DNA of 64,000 bases, taken from Paenibacillus sp. JZ16 (GTDB taxonomy: Bacteria; Bacillota; Bacilli; Paenibacillales; Paenibacillaceae). The stretch lies in the NCBI RefSeq assembly GCF_015326965.1, contig NZ_CP017659.1:6709001-6773000 (forward strand), in the 5' to 3' direction. Shown here in pieces: positions 52,596 through 61,954 of the stretch; within the stretch, counting starts at the first letter, position 1, and each line of letters begins with the position of its first letter. Made by a program: the position numbers and the translations under genes. The notes under the pieces were generated by a model that was not told the origin of the DNA, did no database searches, and worked only from the letters and a program-made list of their open reading frames with translations.

Positions 52596-53570
52596 ATGGC
52601 ATTAAACATAGGAATGATCGGCACAGGCTGGTTTAGCAAAGTACATGCGGATATTCTGTCCAATATGGATGGAGTGAATGTTGCGGCTTTTGTCGGGACG
52701 AGCCAAGAGAAAGCGGAAGCAGCGGTAAAGAACTACGCCACGGCCAGGGCATATAGTGATGTTGAGCAAATGCTGGATAAAACCAAGCCTGATGCGGTTT
52801 ATATCTGCGTTCCGCCGTTTGCGCATGGCGATATCGAATCCCAGCTTGTGCAGAGGGGTATTCCATTTCTGGTAGAAAAGCCGCTTGGGACAAACCTGGC
52901 TACACCCAAACAGATTCTGCATGGGGTGAAGAAGGCTGGATTATTGACATCGGCCGGGTATCATTTTCGTTATACGGATGCAGCCATGAAGGCTGCCGAG
53001 ATGCTGGATAGCCGGAAGATCGGGATGGCACTTGGCTACTGGATGGGAGACATGCCGCAGGTATACTGGTGGAGACAGCAGGAAGGCTCCGGAGGGCAAT
53101 TTATCGAGCAAACCACCCATATGGTTGACCTGCTTCGCTGCCTGCTGGGAGAAGTGGATGAAGTGTATGCGGCGTTCGCCCATAGAGCCATGCAGGACAT
53201 TCATGAGGGAGTAACGGTACACGACGTGGGTACCGCGACGCTGAAATTAAGGAGCGGGGCGGTGGCAACGATCTCCAACACCTGCATGCTGCCGGAATCG
53301 GATAAGGTAGGCTTGGCCATCTATACGGAGCAAGGAGTCATTGACATTCAACCCGATAAACTCATCGTCAAGGAAAAAGGAAGAATAACGGAAATCCGCA
53401 ATGCAGCTAATCCTTATCTTCGAGAGAGTGAAGCTTTCATCCATGCGCTGCGCACAGGCGATGCTTCCGGAATCTTATCGACCTATGAGGATGCCGTCAA
53501 AACGATGGAAGTTACCTATGCGGCTTTGCGGTCAGCCGAAACGGGAGTACCGGTAAAGGTCGGGGAATGA
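52596..53570 (+). CDS. Gfo/Idh/MocA family oxidoreductase
   Basis: 324 residues. The N-terminal Rossmann fold has GMIGTGWFSKVHADIL and PDAVYICVPPFAHGD; the catalytic-lysine motif VEKPLGTNL is near residue 95. The C-terminal domain has GGQFIEQTTHMVDLLRCLLGE. These enzymes oxidise or reduce sugars, inositols or related compounds with NAD(P). AGGGAGG precedes the ATG. No sugar transport or kinase genes are beside it, so the substrate is unknown. Confidence 0.88.
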   Translation: MALNIGMIGTGWFSKVHADILSNMDGVNVAAFVGTSQEKAEAAVKNYATARAYSDVEQMLDKTKPDAVYICVPPFAHGDIESQLVQRGIPFLVEKPLGTNLATPKQILHGVKKAGLLTSAGYHFRYTDAAMKAAEMLDSRKIGMALGYWMGDMPQVYWWRQQEGSGGQFIEQTTHMVDLLRCLLGEVDEVYAAFAHRAMQDIHEGVTVHDVGTATLKLRSGAVATISNTCMLPESDKVGLAIYTEQGVIDIQPDKLIVKEKGRITEIRNAANPYLRESEAFIHALRTGDASGILSTYEDAVKTMEVTYAALRSAETGVPVKVGE

Positions 53571-53604
53571 TCATCAACCCCTCACCGCGGTCTGTCTGAA
53601 AAGT

Positions 53605-53618
53605 ACGTCGATCGACGT
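53605..53618. repeat. 14-base palindrome in the narG upstream region
   Basis: ACGTCGATCGACGT is perfectly symmetrical; CGTCGAC recurs at 53631. It lies after the oxidoreductase gene and before a terminator, so it may extend that gene's 3' structure. Confidence 0.3.
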
Positions 53619-53659
53619 TATTCTTATGTTCGTCGACCAGATTCATAATGATTGCATTA

Positions 53660-53708
53660 GGGATGTCCCATGAGATCTTCAGGTCTTATGGGACATTCTT
53701 TTTTTTTG
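53660..53708 (+). terminator. Terminator after the oxidoreductase gene
   Basis: ATGTCCCAT (53663-53671) pairs with ATGGGACAT (53688-53696) and is followed by a run of nine T. It isolates the nar operon from upstream transcription. Confidence 0.9.
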
Positions 53709-53800
53709 TTCAAAAAGCGCTCCGTGCACGAATCGTTCCTTTCGAAGGGGTTTTTCGGGCGACAAGCCATCAACAAGGGAATTCTCTTAGGAATATAGGT

Positions 53801-53839
53801 GTTTCCCTAATAGGAACCGGGGAAGAAGCCACCCATAAT
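53801..53839 (+). promoter_or_regulatory. narG promoter with candidate NreC site
   Basis: GTTTCCCTAATAGGAACC (53801-53818) is quasi-palindromic and lies where the -35 box would be. CATAAT (53834-53839) is the likely -10 box and no TTGACA box is present, as expected for an activator-dependent promoter. The TTCCCTA core begins 31 bases before the -10 box. The same core begins 30 bases before the narK -10 box. Confidence 0.5.
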
Positions 53840-53910
53840 AAAGCTATACGAAGGACGGCACATTGATTCCCCAATCATTGTCATTCAAGCAGAAGGAGTT
53901 GAACTGTCCT

Positions 53911-56900
53911 ATGAAACGAAAGTCGGGGCTGAAGTTCTTCAAGAGGATGGAAAGCTATTCTGACAATTGGTCCGTTCTGGAGGAGAAAAGCAGGGAATGG
54001 GAGGATATGTACCGCAAGCGCTGGTCGCATGACAAAGTGGTGCGGACAACGCATGGCGTGAACTGTACAGGCTCCTGCAGCTGGAAGGTTTTTGTGAAGA
54101 ACGGGATCATCACTTGGGAAAACCAGCAGATTGATTATCCTTCCTGCGGGCCGGATATGCCGGAATTCGAACCGCGCGGATGCCCGCGCGGAGCTTCATT
54201 TTCCTGGTATGAATACAGTCCGCTGCGAGTGAAATACCCTTATATGCGCGGCCGGCTATGGCATATGTGGAAAGAGGCCTTAAGCCAACACAGCGATCCG
54301 ATCGCCGCTTGGGCCAGCATCGTCGAAGATCCGGAGAAATCGAAGTCCTATAAACAAGCACGGGGTAAAGGCGGTCATGTCCGTGTGTCCTGGCAGGAGG
54401 CCACGAAGCTGATCTCCGCGCAGCTCATTTATACGATCCGCAAATACGGGCCGGACCGCATTGCCGGTTTCACCCCGATTCCGGCCATGTCGATGATCAG
54501 CTATGCTTCAGGTGCCAGATTCATTTCTCTGCTCGGCGGCGAAATGCTCAGCTTCTATGACTGGTATGCGGACTTGCCGCCGGCATCTCCACAAATCTGG
54601 GGAGAGCAGACCGACGTGCCGGAATCCAGCGATTGGTACAATGCCGGTTACCTGATCATGTGGGGCTCAAACGTACCGTTAACGCGGACGCCGGATGCCC
54701 ACTTCATGACGGAAGTGCGATATAAAGGCACCAAGGTTGTGTCGGTCGCGCCGGACTATGCCGAGAACGTCAAATTTGCCGATAACTGGCTGGCTCCGAA
54801 TCCCGGAACGGATGCGGCCATTGCGCAGGCCATGACGCATGTCATTTTAAAAGAATTCTATCATGAGCGCCAGGAGCCGATGTTCCTGAATTATGCGAAA
54901 CAATATACGGATATGCCTTTCCTGATTCTATTGGATGAGTTTGAGGGGGGCTACAAGGCGGGACGCTTCCTGCGGGCAAGCGATCTGGGCGATGCCTCTC
55001 AGCATGCCGAGTGGAAGCCGGTGATCATCGACGAGAATACCAATGAAATCACGGTTCCGAACGGCACAATGGGACAGCGCTGGGAGCAGGATAAGAAATG
55101 GAACCTGATCCTGGAGCGCGAGGACGGCTCGGTCATTGCGCCGGCGCTGTCCGTGGAGTCTCAGGGTGGGGAGTGGCAGACGATTTCCTTCCCGTTCTTT
55201 GACAACAACGCTAACGGTACCTTCAAACGCCTAATTCCGGCGAAGACCATTCAGCTGGCGGATGGAACGGAGCGTCTGGCGGCAACGGTATACGATCTGA
55301 TGTTGAGCCAATATGGAATAGGGCGGGCAGACAGCGGGCTGGGTGTAGACGAATACAAGGATGCGGATTCCTTCTATACCCCGGCCTGGCAGGAAAAAAT
55401 CACGGGTGTGAAACCATCGGTCGTCGTCCAGATTGCCCGGGAGTTTGCGCAGAATTCGCTGGAGACCGGGGGACGCTCGATGATCATCATGGGCGCCGGG
55501 ATTAACCACTGGTTTAACAGTGACACGATCTACCGTTCCATTTTGAATCTGGTCATTCTAACGGCGTCTCAAGGCGTAAACGGCGGCGGCTGGGCGCATT
55601 ACGTCGGCCAGGAAAAATGCCGCCCGATCGAGGGCTGGTCCACGGTCGCCTTCGCGAAAGATTGGCAGGGACCGCCGCGTCAGCAAAATGCGACCTCGTT
55701 CTTTTATTTTGCGACCGACCAATGGAAGTACGAAGAAATGGGGGCCGATTCGCTGAAATCGCCAACGTGCGGGGAAATCCGTTACCAGCACCCGGCGGAT
55801 TACAACGTGCTTGCCGCGAGACTTGGGTGGCTTCCATCTTACCCGCAGTTTAACAAAAACAGCTTGAAGTTTGCGGAGGAGGCAGCACAGCTGGGGAAAA
55901 CCACCCATGAGGACATTGTGAAGCATACGCTTGCGCAAATCGTCTCTGGAGATACCAAGTTTGCGGCCGAAGATCCCGATGCGCCTGAAAACTTCCCAAG
56001 ATCCTTGTTCGTATGGCGCTCGAATCTGATCTCAAGCTCGGCCAAGGGTCAGGAATACTTCATGAAGCATTTATTGGGCGCCTCGGACAGCTTGCTCTCG
56101 ACGCCGAATGAAGAGGATAAACCGGAAGAAATGGTGTGGCGCGAAGAAGTCGAAGGCAAGCTGGACCTGCTTGTTGCGCTGGACTTCCGGATGACATCAA
56201 CGCCGATGTACGCAGATGTAGTCCTTCCTGCAGCGACCTGGTATGAAAAAACGGACTTGTCTTCAACCGATATGCATCCTTTCGTGCATCCGTTTAACCC
56301 GGCAGTAGATCCGCTCTGGGAATCACGGTCGGACTGGGATATATACAGAACGATTGCCGAGGTCTTCTCCGACATGGCAAAGACCCATCTTCCGGGAATA
56401 TATAAGGACCTGGTCACCACTCCGCTCTCTCATGACTCCATAAGCGAGATCGCCCAGCCATACGGTGAGGTGAAGGATTGGCGCAAGGGTGAAATTGAGG
56501 CCGTACCTGGCAAAACAATGCCCAATCTGACGGTGGTTGAGCGGGACTATACGAAAATTCACGACAAATATATTACGCTCGGTCCGAACCTGGCTACAGG
56601 CAAAGTCGGAGCGCACGGCGTCAGCTTCTCGGTCGCCGAAGAGTATGAAGAGCTGAAGCGTTTGAACGGAACGTATTACGACGACACCATCAAAAACGGC
56701 CTGCCCAAACTTCATACGGCAAGAAATGCGGCGGACGCCATTTTGAATCTGTCTTCGGCCACGAATGGCAAGGTATCGCAGCGAGCCTGGGAATCGGCGG
56801 AGCAGGACACCGGCGTGCAGCTAAAAGACATTTCCGCGGACCGCGCTGCAGAGCGCATCACGTTCCAGAGCATTACGGCGCAGCCGCGGGAAGTCATTCC

Positions 56901-57585
56901 GACGCCCGTATTCAGCGGATCGAACAAAATGGGAAGACGATACTCCCCGTTCACGACGAATATTGAACGGCTCGTACCTTTCCGCACGCTGACCGGCAGA
57001 CAGCATTTTTATATCGACCACGAAATTTTCCTGCAGTTCGGCGAAGCGCTGCCGGTGTATAAACCGACCCTTCCGCCAATGGTATTCGGGCCGCGCGACA
57101 AGCAGATTACCGGGGGAAAGGATACACTCGTGCTCCGATATCTGACGCCGCATGGCAAATGGAACATTCACAGCACCTACCAGGATAATCTGCACATGCT
57201 GACGCTGTTCCGCGGAGGCCCGACGGTATGGATTAACAATGATGACGCAGCGGCGAACGACATTCAGGACAATGATTGGCTGGAAGTATACAACCGCAAC
57301 GGCGTTGTCACCGCCCGCGCCGTTGTCAGCCACCGGATGCCGAAAGGCACGATGTACATGTATCATGCGCAGGATAAACACATCAACGTGCCGGGCTCGG
57401 AGATTACGAAGGATCGCGGCGGCAGCCACAACGCGCCGACGAGAATCCATGTAAAGCCGACCCAGATGGTCGGGGGCTATGCCCAGCTCAGCTATGGTTT
57501 TAACTACTACGGACCGATCGGCAACCAGCGGGATGTGTACGTGGCTGTCCGCAAAATGAAAGAGGTGGATTGGCTTGAAGATTAA
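53911..57585 (+). CDS. narG: Respiratory nitrate reductase alpha subunit
   Basis: 1224 residues from ATG 53911 (AGAAGGAG upstream). The frame is open from 53863 but that part is not family-like. The FS0 [4Fe-4S] ligands are His48, Cys52, Cys56 (HGVNCTGSC) and Cys91 (RGCPRG), the spacing of E. coli NarG. The bis-MGD-binding regions (YLIMWGSNVPLTRTPDAHF, NWLAPNPGTDAA) follow. No twin-arginine signal is present, so it faces the cytoplasm. It reduces nitrate to nitrite with quinol electrons delivered through NarH and NarI. It overlaps narH by 11 bases. Confidence 0.95.
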   Translation: MKRKSGLKFFKRMESYSDNWSVLEEKSREWEDMYRKRWSHDKVVRTTHGVNCTGSCSWKVFVKNGIITWENQQIDYPSCGPDMPEFEPRGCPRGASFSWYEYSPLRVKYPYMRGRLWHMWKEALSQHSDPIAAWASIVEDPEKSKSYKQARGKGGHVRVSWQEATKLISAQLIYTIRKYGPDRIAGFTPIPAMSMISYASGARFISLLGGEMLSFYDWYADLPPASPQIWGEQTDVPESSDWYNAGYLIMWGSNVPLTRTPDAHFMTEVRYKGTKVVSVAPDYAENVKFADNWLAPNPGTDAAIAQAMTHVILKEFYHERQEPMFLNYAKQYTDMPFLILLDEFEGGYKAGRFLRASDLGDASQHAEWKPVIIDENTNEITVPNGTMGQRWEQDKKWNLILEREDGSVIAPALSVESQGGEWQTISFPFFDNNANGTFKRLIPAKTIQLADGTERLAATVYDLMLSQYGIGRADSGLGVDEYKDADSFYTPAWQEKITGVKPSVVVQIAREFAQNSLETGGRSMIIMGAGINHWFNSDTIYRSILNLVILTASQGVNGGGWAHYVGQEKCRPIEGWSTVAFAKDWQGPPRQQNATSFFYFATDQWKYEEMGADSLKSPTCGEIRYQHPADYNVLAARLGWLPSYPQFNKNSLKFAEEAAQLGKTTHEDIVKHTLAQIVSGDTKFAAEDPDAPENFPRSLFVWRSNLISSSAKGQEYFMKHLLGASDSLLSTPNEEDKPEEMVWREEVEGKLDLLVALDFRMTSTPMYADVVLPAATWYEKTDLSSTDMHPFVHPFNPAVDPLWESRSDWDIYRTIAEVFSDMAKTHLPGIYKDLVTTPLSHDSISEIAQPYGEVKDWRKGEIEAVPGKTMPNLTVVERDYTKIHDKYITLGPNLATGKVGAHGVSFSVAEEYEELKRLNGTYYDDTIKNGLPKLHTARNAADAILNLSSATNGKVSQRAWESAEQDTGVQLKDISADRAAERITFQSITAQPREVIPTPVFSGSNKMGRRYSPFTTNIERLVPFRTLTGRQHFYIDHEIFLQFGEALPVYKPTLPPMVFGPRDKQITGGKDTLVLRYLTPHGKWNIHSTYQDNLHMLTLFRGGPTVWINNDDAAANDIQDNDWLEVYNRNGVVTARAVVSHRMPKGTMYMYHAQDKHINVPGSEITKDRGGSHNAPTRIHVKPTQMVGGYAQLSYGFNYYGPIGNQRDVYVAVRKMKEVDWLED

Positions 57586-59680
57586 GGCACAAGTCGCCAT
57601 GGTCATGAATTTGGATAAATGCATTGGCTGCCATACGTGCAGCGTCACCTGCAAGAGCACCTGGACCAACCGTCCGGGCGCGGAATACATGTGGTTCAAC
57701 AACGTGGAAACGAAGCCGGGCATAGGCTATCCGATCCGCTGGGAAGACCAGGAGAAATACAAGGGAGGCTGGACGCTGAAAAAAGGCAAGCTGCAGCTGA
57801 AATCCGGCAGCAAGCTGTCCAAAATCGCGCTCGGCAAAATTTTCTACAATCCGGATATGCCGGAAATGAAAGATTACTATGAGCCGTGGACGTATAACTA
57901 TGAGCATCTGACGAATGCCGGGGAGAAGAAGCATCAGCCGGTGGCCCGTCCGAAATCGGCAGTAACCGGCGAGACGATGAATCTGGAATGGGGTCCGAAC
58001 TGGGAAGACGATCTGGCGGGAGCCCATGTCACCGGCCCGAAGGATCCGAATATCGAAAAAATCGAGGAAGAGATTAAATTCAACTTCGAGCAGGCGTTCA
58101 TGATGTATTTGCCCCGCCTGTGCGAGCATTGCTTAAACCCGAGCTGCGTAGCGTCCTGTCCTTCCGGTGCGATGTACAAGCGGGATGAAGACGGCATCGT
58201 CTTGGTGGACCAGGAAGCCTGCCGCGGCTGGCGATACTGCATGACCGGCTGTCCGTACAAAAAGGTGTATTTCAACTGGAAAACGAACAAGGCCGAGAAA
58301 TGCACCTTCTGTTTCCCGAGAATTGAAGCCGGTCTGCCTACGGTATGCTCCGAAACCTGTACAGGACGTATCCGGTATTTGGGCGTGCTGCTGTACGATG
58401 CCGACAAGGTACAGGAGGCAGCATCCACGCCGGACGAGAAGGATCTTTATCAGGCCCAGTGCGATCTGTTCCTGGATCCGCATGATCCGGCAGTGATCGA
58501 GCAGGCGCGGAAGGACGGATTAACCGAAGAATGGATCGAAGCTGCCCAAAATTCGCCTGTCTATAAACTAGCCATTGAATACAAGCTGGCCTTTCCGCTC
58601 CACCCGGAGTACCGGACGCTGCCGATGGTTTGGTACGTACCGCCGCTCAGTCCAATCATGAACTATTTTGAAGGCAGAGATTCGATCGAGAATCCGGACA
58701 TGATTTTCCCGGCAATTGAGGAGATGCGCACACCGATTCAATATCTCGCGAATCTGCTCACGGCAGGGGACACGGTGACGGTGAAGGATGCCCTGCAAAA
58801 AATGGCGATGATGCGTTCTTATATGCGCGCGCAATCGTCGGGGGCTGAGTTTGATGAGACACGGTTAGCACGGGTTGGCTTGACCGCCTACCAAATGAAG
58901 CAGATGTACCGTCTGCTTGCCATCGCGAAATACGATGACCGGTTTGTTGTCCCGACTTCGCATAAGGAAAGCCATATGGATGTTTACCGTTCGCAGGGTT
59001 CCGAAGGTTTTAGCGCAAGCTGCGGCGGTTGCGGACCGGAAGGACTGCAGGGCAAAACGGGCAAAGAGCTGTACGAAGAAAACTTCTACGGGGGATCTGG
59101 CGTGATTAATCTCGGAAAGCTGCATGATTATAAACATGTTTTCGGTTTTTTCGCTCAGCAGCTCACGTATCCGGAAAAGCTGGATTTCCACCCGTCGGTT
59201 ATGGAGGAGTCGCTTGACTCCTCTGACCCGGCCTATGAATCCATCAGAACGTACTGGACGACCATGCATGAATACAGCATGGAAGAGATTGAAGAGCTGT
59301 ACGTCCAGACCTTCGACTTTCAGGCGAAATCCACATTGTATATGACCTATTATAAATTTGAGGACGGCAGGGAACGTGGCCAGATGCTCGCCAAACTTAA
59401 AGAGACGTATGAGATGTTTGGTCTGGGCATCGCGGGCTCGGAACTATCGGATTATCTCCCGCTGATGTGCGAGTTTCTATATGCAGCGAATTGGCAGGGG
59501 CGCGAGAAGGAAGCTGGAGAGAGCCTGGATTTGATGCTGGCTGTCATGGAGGACGGCACCTATCATCTGCTGAAAGCTTTGGAGAAATATAAGAGTCCGT
59601 ATCTTTATCTCATTCAAGGCCTTCGCGCGACGTTCAAAGCATGTTTCAATCAGGAGGAGGCGGCTCATGAGCATGATTAA
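57575..59680 (+). CDS. narH: narH-narJ single reading frame: nitrate reductase beta subunit joined to its chaperone, probably by a one-base deletion
   Basis: One open frame of 701 residues from TTG 57575 (AGAGGTGG upstream). Residues 1 to about 507 are NarH: CIGCHTCSVTCK, CEHCLNPSCVASCP, CRGWRYCMTGCP (Trp in place of a cysteine, giving the [3Fe-4S] cluster) and CTFC...CSETC. The rest is NarJ. NarH normally ends FYGGIWRD. Here the codons after NFYGG read SGVINLG, but the next frame reads ATC-TGG-CGT-GAT-TAA (IWRD, stop). One extra G in the run at 59090-59094 would restore a normal narH ending at 59107 (present numbering). This is a true mutation, slippage or a sequencing error. Confidence 0.85.
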   Translation: MKIKAQVAMVMNLDKCIGCHTCSVTCKSTWTNRPGAEYMWFNNVETKPGIGYPIRWEDQEKYKGGWTLKKGKLQLKSGSKLSKIALGKIFYNPDMPEMKDYYEPWTYNYEHLTNAGEKKHQPVARPKSAVTGETMNLEWGPNWEDDLAGAHVTGPKDPNIEKIEEEIKFNFEQAFMMYLPRLCEHCLNPSCVASCPSGAMYKRDEDGIVLVDQEACRGWRYCMTGCPYKKVYFNWKTNKAEKCTFCFPRIEAGLPTVCSETCTGRIRYLGVLLYDADKVQEAASTPDEKDLYQAQCDLFLDPHDPAVIEQARKDGLTEEWIEAAQNSPVYKLAIEYKLAFPLHPEYRTLPMVWYVPPLSPIMNYFEGRDSIENPDMIFPAIEEMRTPIQYLANLLTAGDTVTVKDALQKMAMMRSYMRAQSSGAEFDETRLARVGLTAYQMKQMYRLLAIAKYDDRFVVPTSHKESHMDVYRSQGSEGFSASCGGCGPEGLQGKTGKELYEENFYGGSGVINLGKLHDYKHVFGFFAQQLTYPEKLDFHPSVMEESLDSSDPAYESIRTYWTTMHEYSMEEIEELYVQTFDFQAKSTLYMTYYKFEDGRERGQMLAKLKETYEMFGLGIAGSELSDYLPLMCEFLYAANWQGREKEAGESLDLMLAVMEDGTYHLLKALEKYKSPYLYLIQGLRATFKACFNQEEAAHEHD
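59090..59094 (+). other. G5 tract at the narH/narJ junction (suspected missing G)
   Basis: Five G residues. With six, the frame would be TAC-GGG-GGG-ATC-TGG then CGT-GAT-TAA, the usual NarH terminus. The stop would overlap the GTG start of narJ. Confidence 0.7.
59102..59680 (+). CDS. narJ: Nitrate reductase assembly chaperone NarJ (own start likely GTG 59102)
   Basis: 192 residues. LHDYKHVFGFFAQQLTYPEKL begins the TorD/NarJ helical fold, and LPLMCEFLYAANW is typical of NarJ. It inserts the molybdenum cofactor into NarG before membrane docking. GTG 59102 is in the present narH frame and follows GGGGGA by seven bases, so NarJ can be translated on its own even though no stop now separates it from narH. 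It overlaps narI by 14 bases. Confidence 0.75.
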   Translation: MINLGKLHDYKHVFGFFAQQLTYPEKLDFHPSVMEESLDSSDPAYESIRTYWTTMHEYSMEEIEELYVQTFDFQAKSTLYMTYYKFEDGRERGQMLAKLKETYEMFGLGIAGSELSDYLPLMCEFLYAANWQGREKEAGESLDLMLAVMEDGTYHLLKALEKYKSPYLYLIQGLRATFKACFNQEEAAHEHD

Positions 59681-60359
59681 TCAGTTTCTGTGGGTCATTT
59701 TCCCCTATATCTGCCTTGCCGTGTTTATTGTCGGTCATATTTACCGTTACCGTACGGACCAGTTTAACTGGACGGCCAAATCCAGCGAGTTTATCGAGAA
59801 GAAACATCTCAAGCTGGGCAGTCTCATGTTTCATTTAGGCATCATTCCTGTTATCGGAGGGCATGTTGCAGGCTTAGCTATCCCTCAATCCTGGATGGAG
59901 TCACTGGGGATCAGCGACCATATGTATCATATCGGGGCGGTGTATATTGGAAGCGCATTTGGCTTTCTAACGCTGGGAGGCATGGTATTGTTAACCGCCA
60001 GGCGGTTCACCATTCGTAATGTCCGAAAACTCAGCACCGCTTCGGATATGCTGGTTAATGTCCTTCTGCTGTTTATCGTATTTATGGGGATGTACAGCAC
60101 GCTGGTCACGAACGCGGTGCAGCCGGAATTCAATTATCGGGAAACGGTCTCCGTGTGGTTCCGTGGATTGTTTATGCTCCGTCCGGATGCTTCGTTGATG
60201 GTGAACGTGCCGCTGTCGTTTAAAATTCATATTCTGGCCGGATTCGGCATTTTTGGCTTATGGCCGTTTACCCGATTGGTGCATGTGTGGAGTGTTCCGT
60301 TGAATTATGTGGGGAGAAGATATATTCTGTATAGAAAGCACCGTAAATTTGAATCGTAG
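59667..60359 (+). CDS. narI: Respiratory nitrate reductase gamma subunit (cytochrome b)
   Basis: 230 residues with five membrane helices. Histidines in SLMFHLGIIPVIGGH and in FKIHILAGFGIFGLWPFTRLVH are placed as ligands of the two b hemes. It anchors NarGH and takes electrons from menaquinol. ATG 59667 follows AGGAGGAGG inside narJ. A hairpin with a short T run follows at 60365. Confidence 0.95.
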   Translation: MSMINQFLWVIFPYICLAVFIVGHIYRYRTDQFNWTAKSSEFIEKKHLKLGSLMFHLGIIPVIGGHVAGLAIPQSWMESLGISDHMYHIGAVYIGSAFGFLTLGGMVLLTARRFTIRNVRKLSTASDMLVNVLLLFIVFMGMYSTLVTNAVQPEFNYRETVSVWFRGLFMLRPDASLMVNVPLSFKIHILAGFGIFGLWPFTRLVHVWSVPLNYVGRRYILYRKHRKFES

Positions 60360-60364
60360 AGCGG

Positions 60365-60388
60365 AAGAAGGCTGTTGGGCCTTCTTTT
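60365..60388 (+). terminator. Weak terminator/attenuator between narI and nreA
   Basis: AAGAAGGC / GCCTTCTT with a 6-base loop, followed by TT. It may lower nreABC expression relative to narGHJI. Confidence 0.6.
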
Positions 60389-60410
60389 CTACGTCAGAGG
60401 AGTAATGGAA

Positions 60411-60875
60411 ATGAAGAATCAGCCGATCTTTAATTACCAAAGTGAAATGGATAAGCTTCGAGCCCGGTTTCAATTCGATTTCGTGTCCATGGCGTTGGTG
60501 CAGCCGGCTGAAGACCGATTTGTTTTGACCTGGCAGTATGCCTCGGGAAATATAAACGAGAGGTACAAGCGTATCGTTTTACATTCCGGCAAAGGCATCG
60601 CGGGAATGGTATTTAAGACTGGAAAACCGATGCTGATTCAAAACGTGAATGCCGATATTGAATCAAGGGACTTGTATAATTATCCAATTATCGTTGCAGA
60701 GCAGTTGAAAAGCCTTGGCGCAGTACCGCTGTGGGAAGGCTCTCGCGTCAAGGGGGTTTTGCTTGTGGGATATCGCAAGGAAAACGTGCTGGATCCAAGG
60801 TCCTTTGAGTCGTTTCAGGAAGGAATGGGAACGGAATTTGGTGCTTTTTATGCCAAGGAGGTATCACAGCCTTGA
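60411..60875 (+). CDS. nreA: GAF-domain nitrate sensor NreA
   Basis: 154 residues from ATG 60411, eight bases after GAGGAG; ATG 60405 is too close to it. A single GAF domain (FDFVSMALVQPAEDRFVLTWQYASG, GKGIAGMVFKTGKP, LGAVPLWEGSRVKGVLLVGYR) matches staphylococcal NreA in length. NreA binds nitrate and, when empty, inhibits NreB autophosphorylation. It overlaps nreB by four bases (TTGA), supporting a sensory complex. Confidence 0.88.
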   Translation: MKNQPIFNYQSEMDKLRARFQFDFVSMALVQPAEDRFVLTWQYASGNINERYKRIVLHSGKGIAGMVFKTGKPMLIQNVNADIESRDLYNYPIIVAEQLKSLGAVPLWEGSRVKGVLLVGYRKENVLDPRSFESFQEGMGTEFGAFYAKEVSQP

Positions 60876-61954
60876 TTCAGATGACGGATGAGCATTTAAG
60901 CGAATTGCTTAGAAGCATGTATCAGAATAGCATGGAGGCCATTTTTTTTATCGACGAAAAGGGCAGCGTGGTGGCTATGAATCCGGCTGCGGAGAACATC
61001 CTTGACATTGATGTGATTGAGAGGATGCAGTCCGGTGCGGATGGTTCCTTCTGCCAGACCTGCAAAGGCTATACCGATGAACAGGATCTTATAACCTGCT
61101 CCACATGCTATTTAGATTATCCGCATGGGGAGTTTTCATCGTTCCAGGTCTATCTTAAGACGCGCGGCGAAGGCATCGTTCCCTATGCGGCCAGTTACCA
61201 TATCATCGATGAAGCCCGCGGCATCCGGGTGATGATGCTCCTTGACCTGACGAAGCAGCAGAAAACACAGGAAATGCTGCAGCGGACGAATATGCTGAAA
61301 TATGTCATCAAGGCACAGGAGGACGAGCGTAAGCGGATATCCCGCGAGCTCCATGATAGCGTGGCTCAAGAGCTGCTCAGCTCGCTGGTCGACCTGCGTG
61401 TCGTTAAATATATGGATGTAGGCGAGGATGTGCTCAAGAAGCTGCATCAGACCGAGGTGTCTTTAACCCGGCTTTTGGATGACATCCGGCATTTATCCGT
61501 TGAACTCAGACCTGCTTCATTGGATGATTTGGGGCTTGAGGCTGCATTCCGCTCCCATTTTAAATGGATCGGGAAGAATTACGGAGTGCTTGTTGAGTTC
61601 TCTGCGGAGTTAGCGGCAGCCCGCTACGGCAGCGAGATTGAAACGGTTGTGTACCGGGTATGTCAGGAAGCGGTGCTGAATGCCATGAAATATTCAGGAA
61701 CGGACGAGGTGCATGTACGATTATGCGAAGTGAACGGCTACCTTCAGCTAACCGTTCGTGACCGTGGAGTTGGGTTTAATATGGTCATTGATGAAGCCAA
61801 GGGAACCGGATTGGGGCTGTACGGGATGCGGGAACGCGCGGAGCTCGTCGGGGGTCAGTTTATTTTGCTGTCCGCTCCCGGTGAGGGTACGACGGTTCAG
61901 CTCAACATTCCGCTTACGAATGGTGACGACAAGCCGGAGGTGAGGGTTACGTGA
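60872..61954 (+). CDS. nreB: Oxygen-sensing histidine kinase NreB
   Basis: 360 residues, cytosolic. The N-terminal PAS domain has Cys61, 64, 76 and 79 (FCQTC and TCSTC), the same spacing as the [4Fe-4S] ligands of S. carnosus NreB (58, 61, 73, 76). The HisKA_3 region has [21 protein letters not shown] with His161, and the ATPase end [18 protein letters not shown]. Without oxygen the cluster is intact and the kinase is active. TTG start overlaps nreA; its stop overlaps nreC. Confidence 0.93.
   Translation: MIQMTDEHLSELLRSMYQNSMEAIFFIDEKGSVVAMNPAAENILDIDVIERMQSGADGSFCQTCKGYTDEQDLITCSTCYLDYPHGEFSSFQVYLKTRGEGIVPYAASYHIIDEARGIRVMMLLDLTKQQKTQEMLQRTNMLKYVIKAQEDERKRISRELHDSVAQELLSSLVDLRVVKYMDVGEDVLKKLHQTEVSLTRLLDDIRHLSVELRPASLDDLGLEAAFRSHFKWIGKNYGVLVEFSAELAAARYGSEIETVVYRVCQEAVLNAMKYSGTDEVHVRLCEVNGYLQLTVRDRGVGFNMVIDEAKGTGLGLYGMRERAELVGGQFILLSAPGEGTTVQLNIPLTNGDDKPEVRVT

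Noticed and set aside
53605..53618. ACGTCGATCGACGT as a nar regulator site
   Set aside because: It lies upstream of the strong terminator at 53660 and far from the narG -10 box, so it more likely belongs to the 3' end of the previous gene.
53864..53877. TGATT-CCCC-AATCA inverted repeat just before narG, like an FNR box
   Set aside because: The TGA and TCA halves are eight bases apart, not six as in FNR/CRP sites, and the repeat lies downstream of the likely transcription start.
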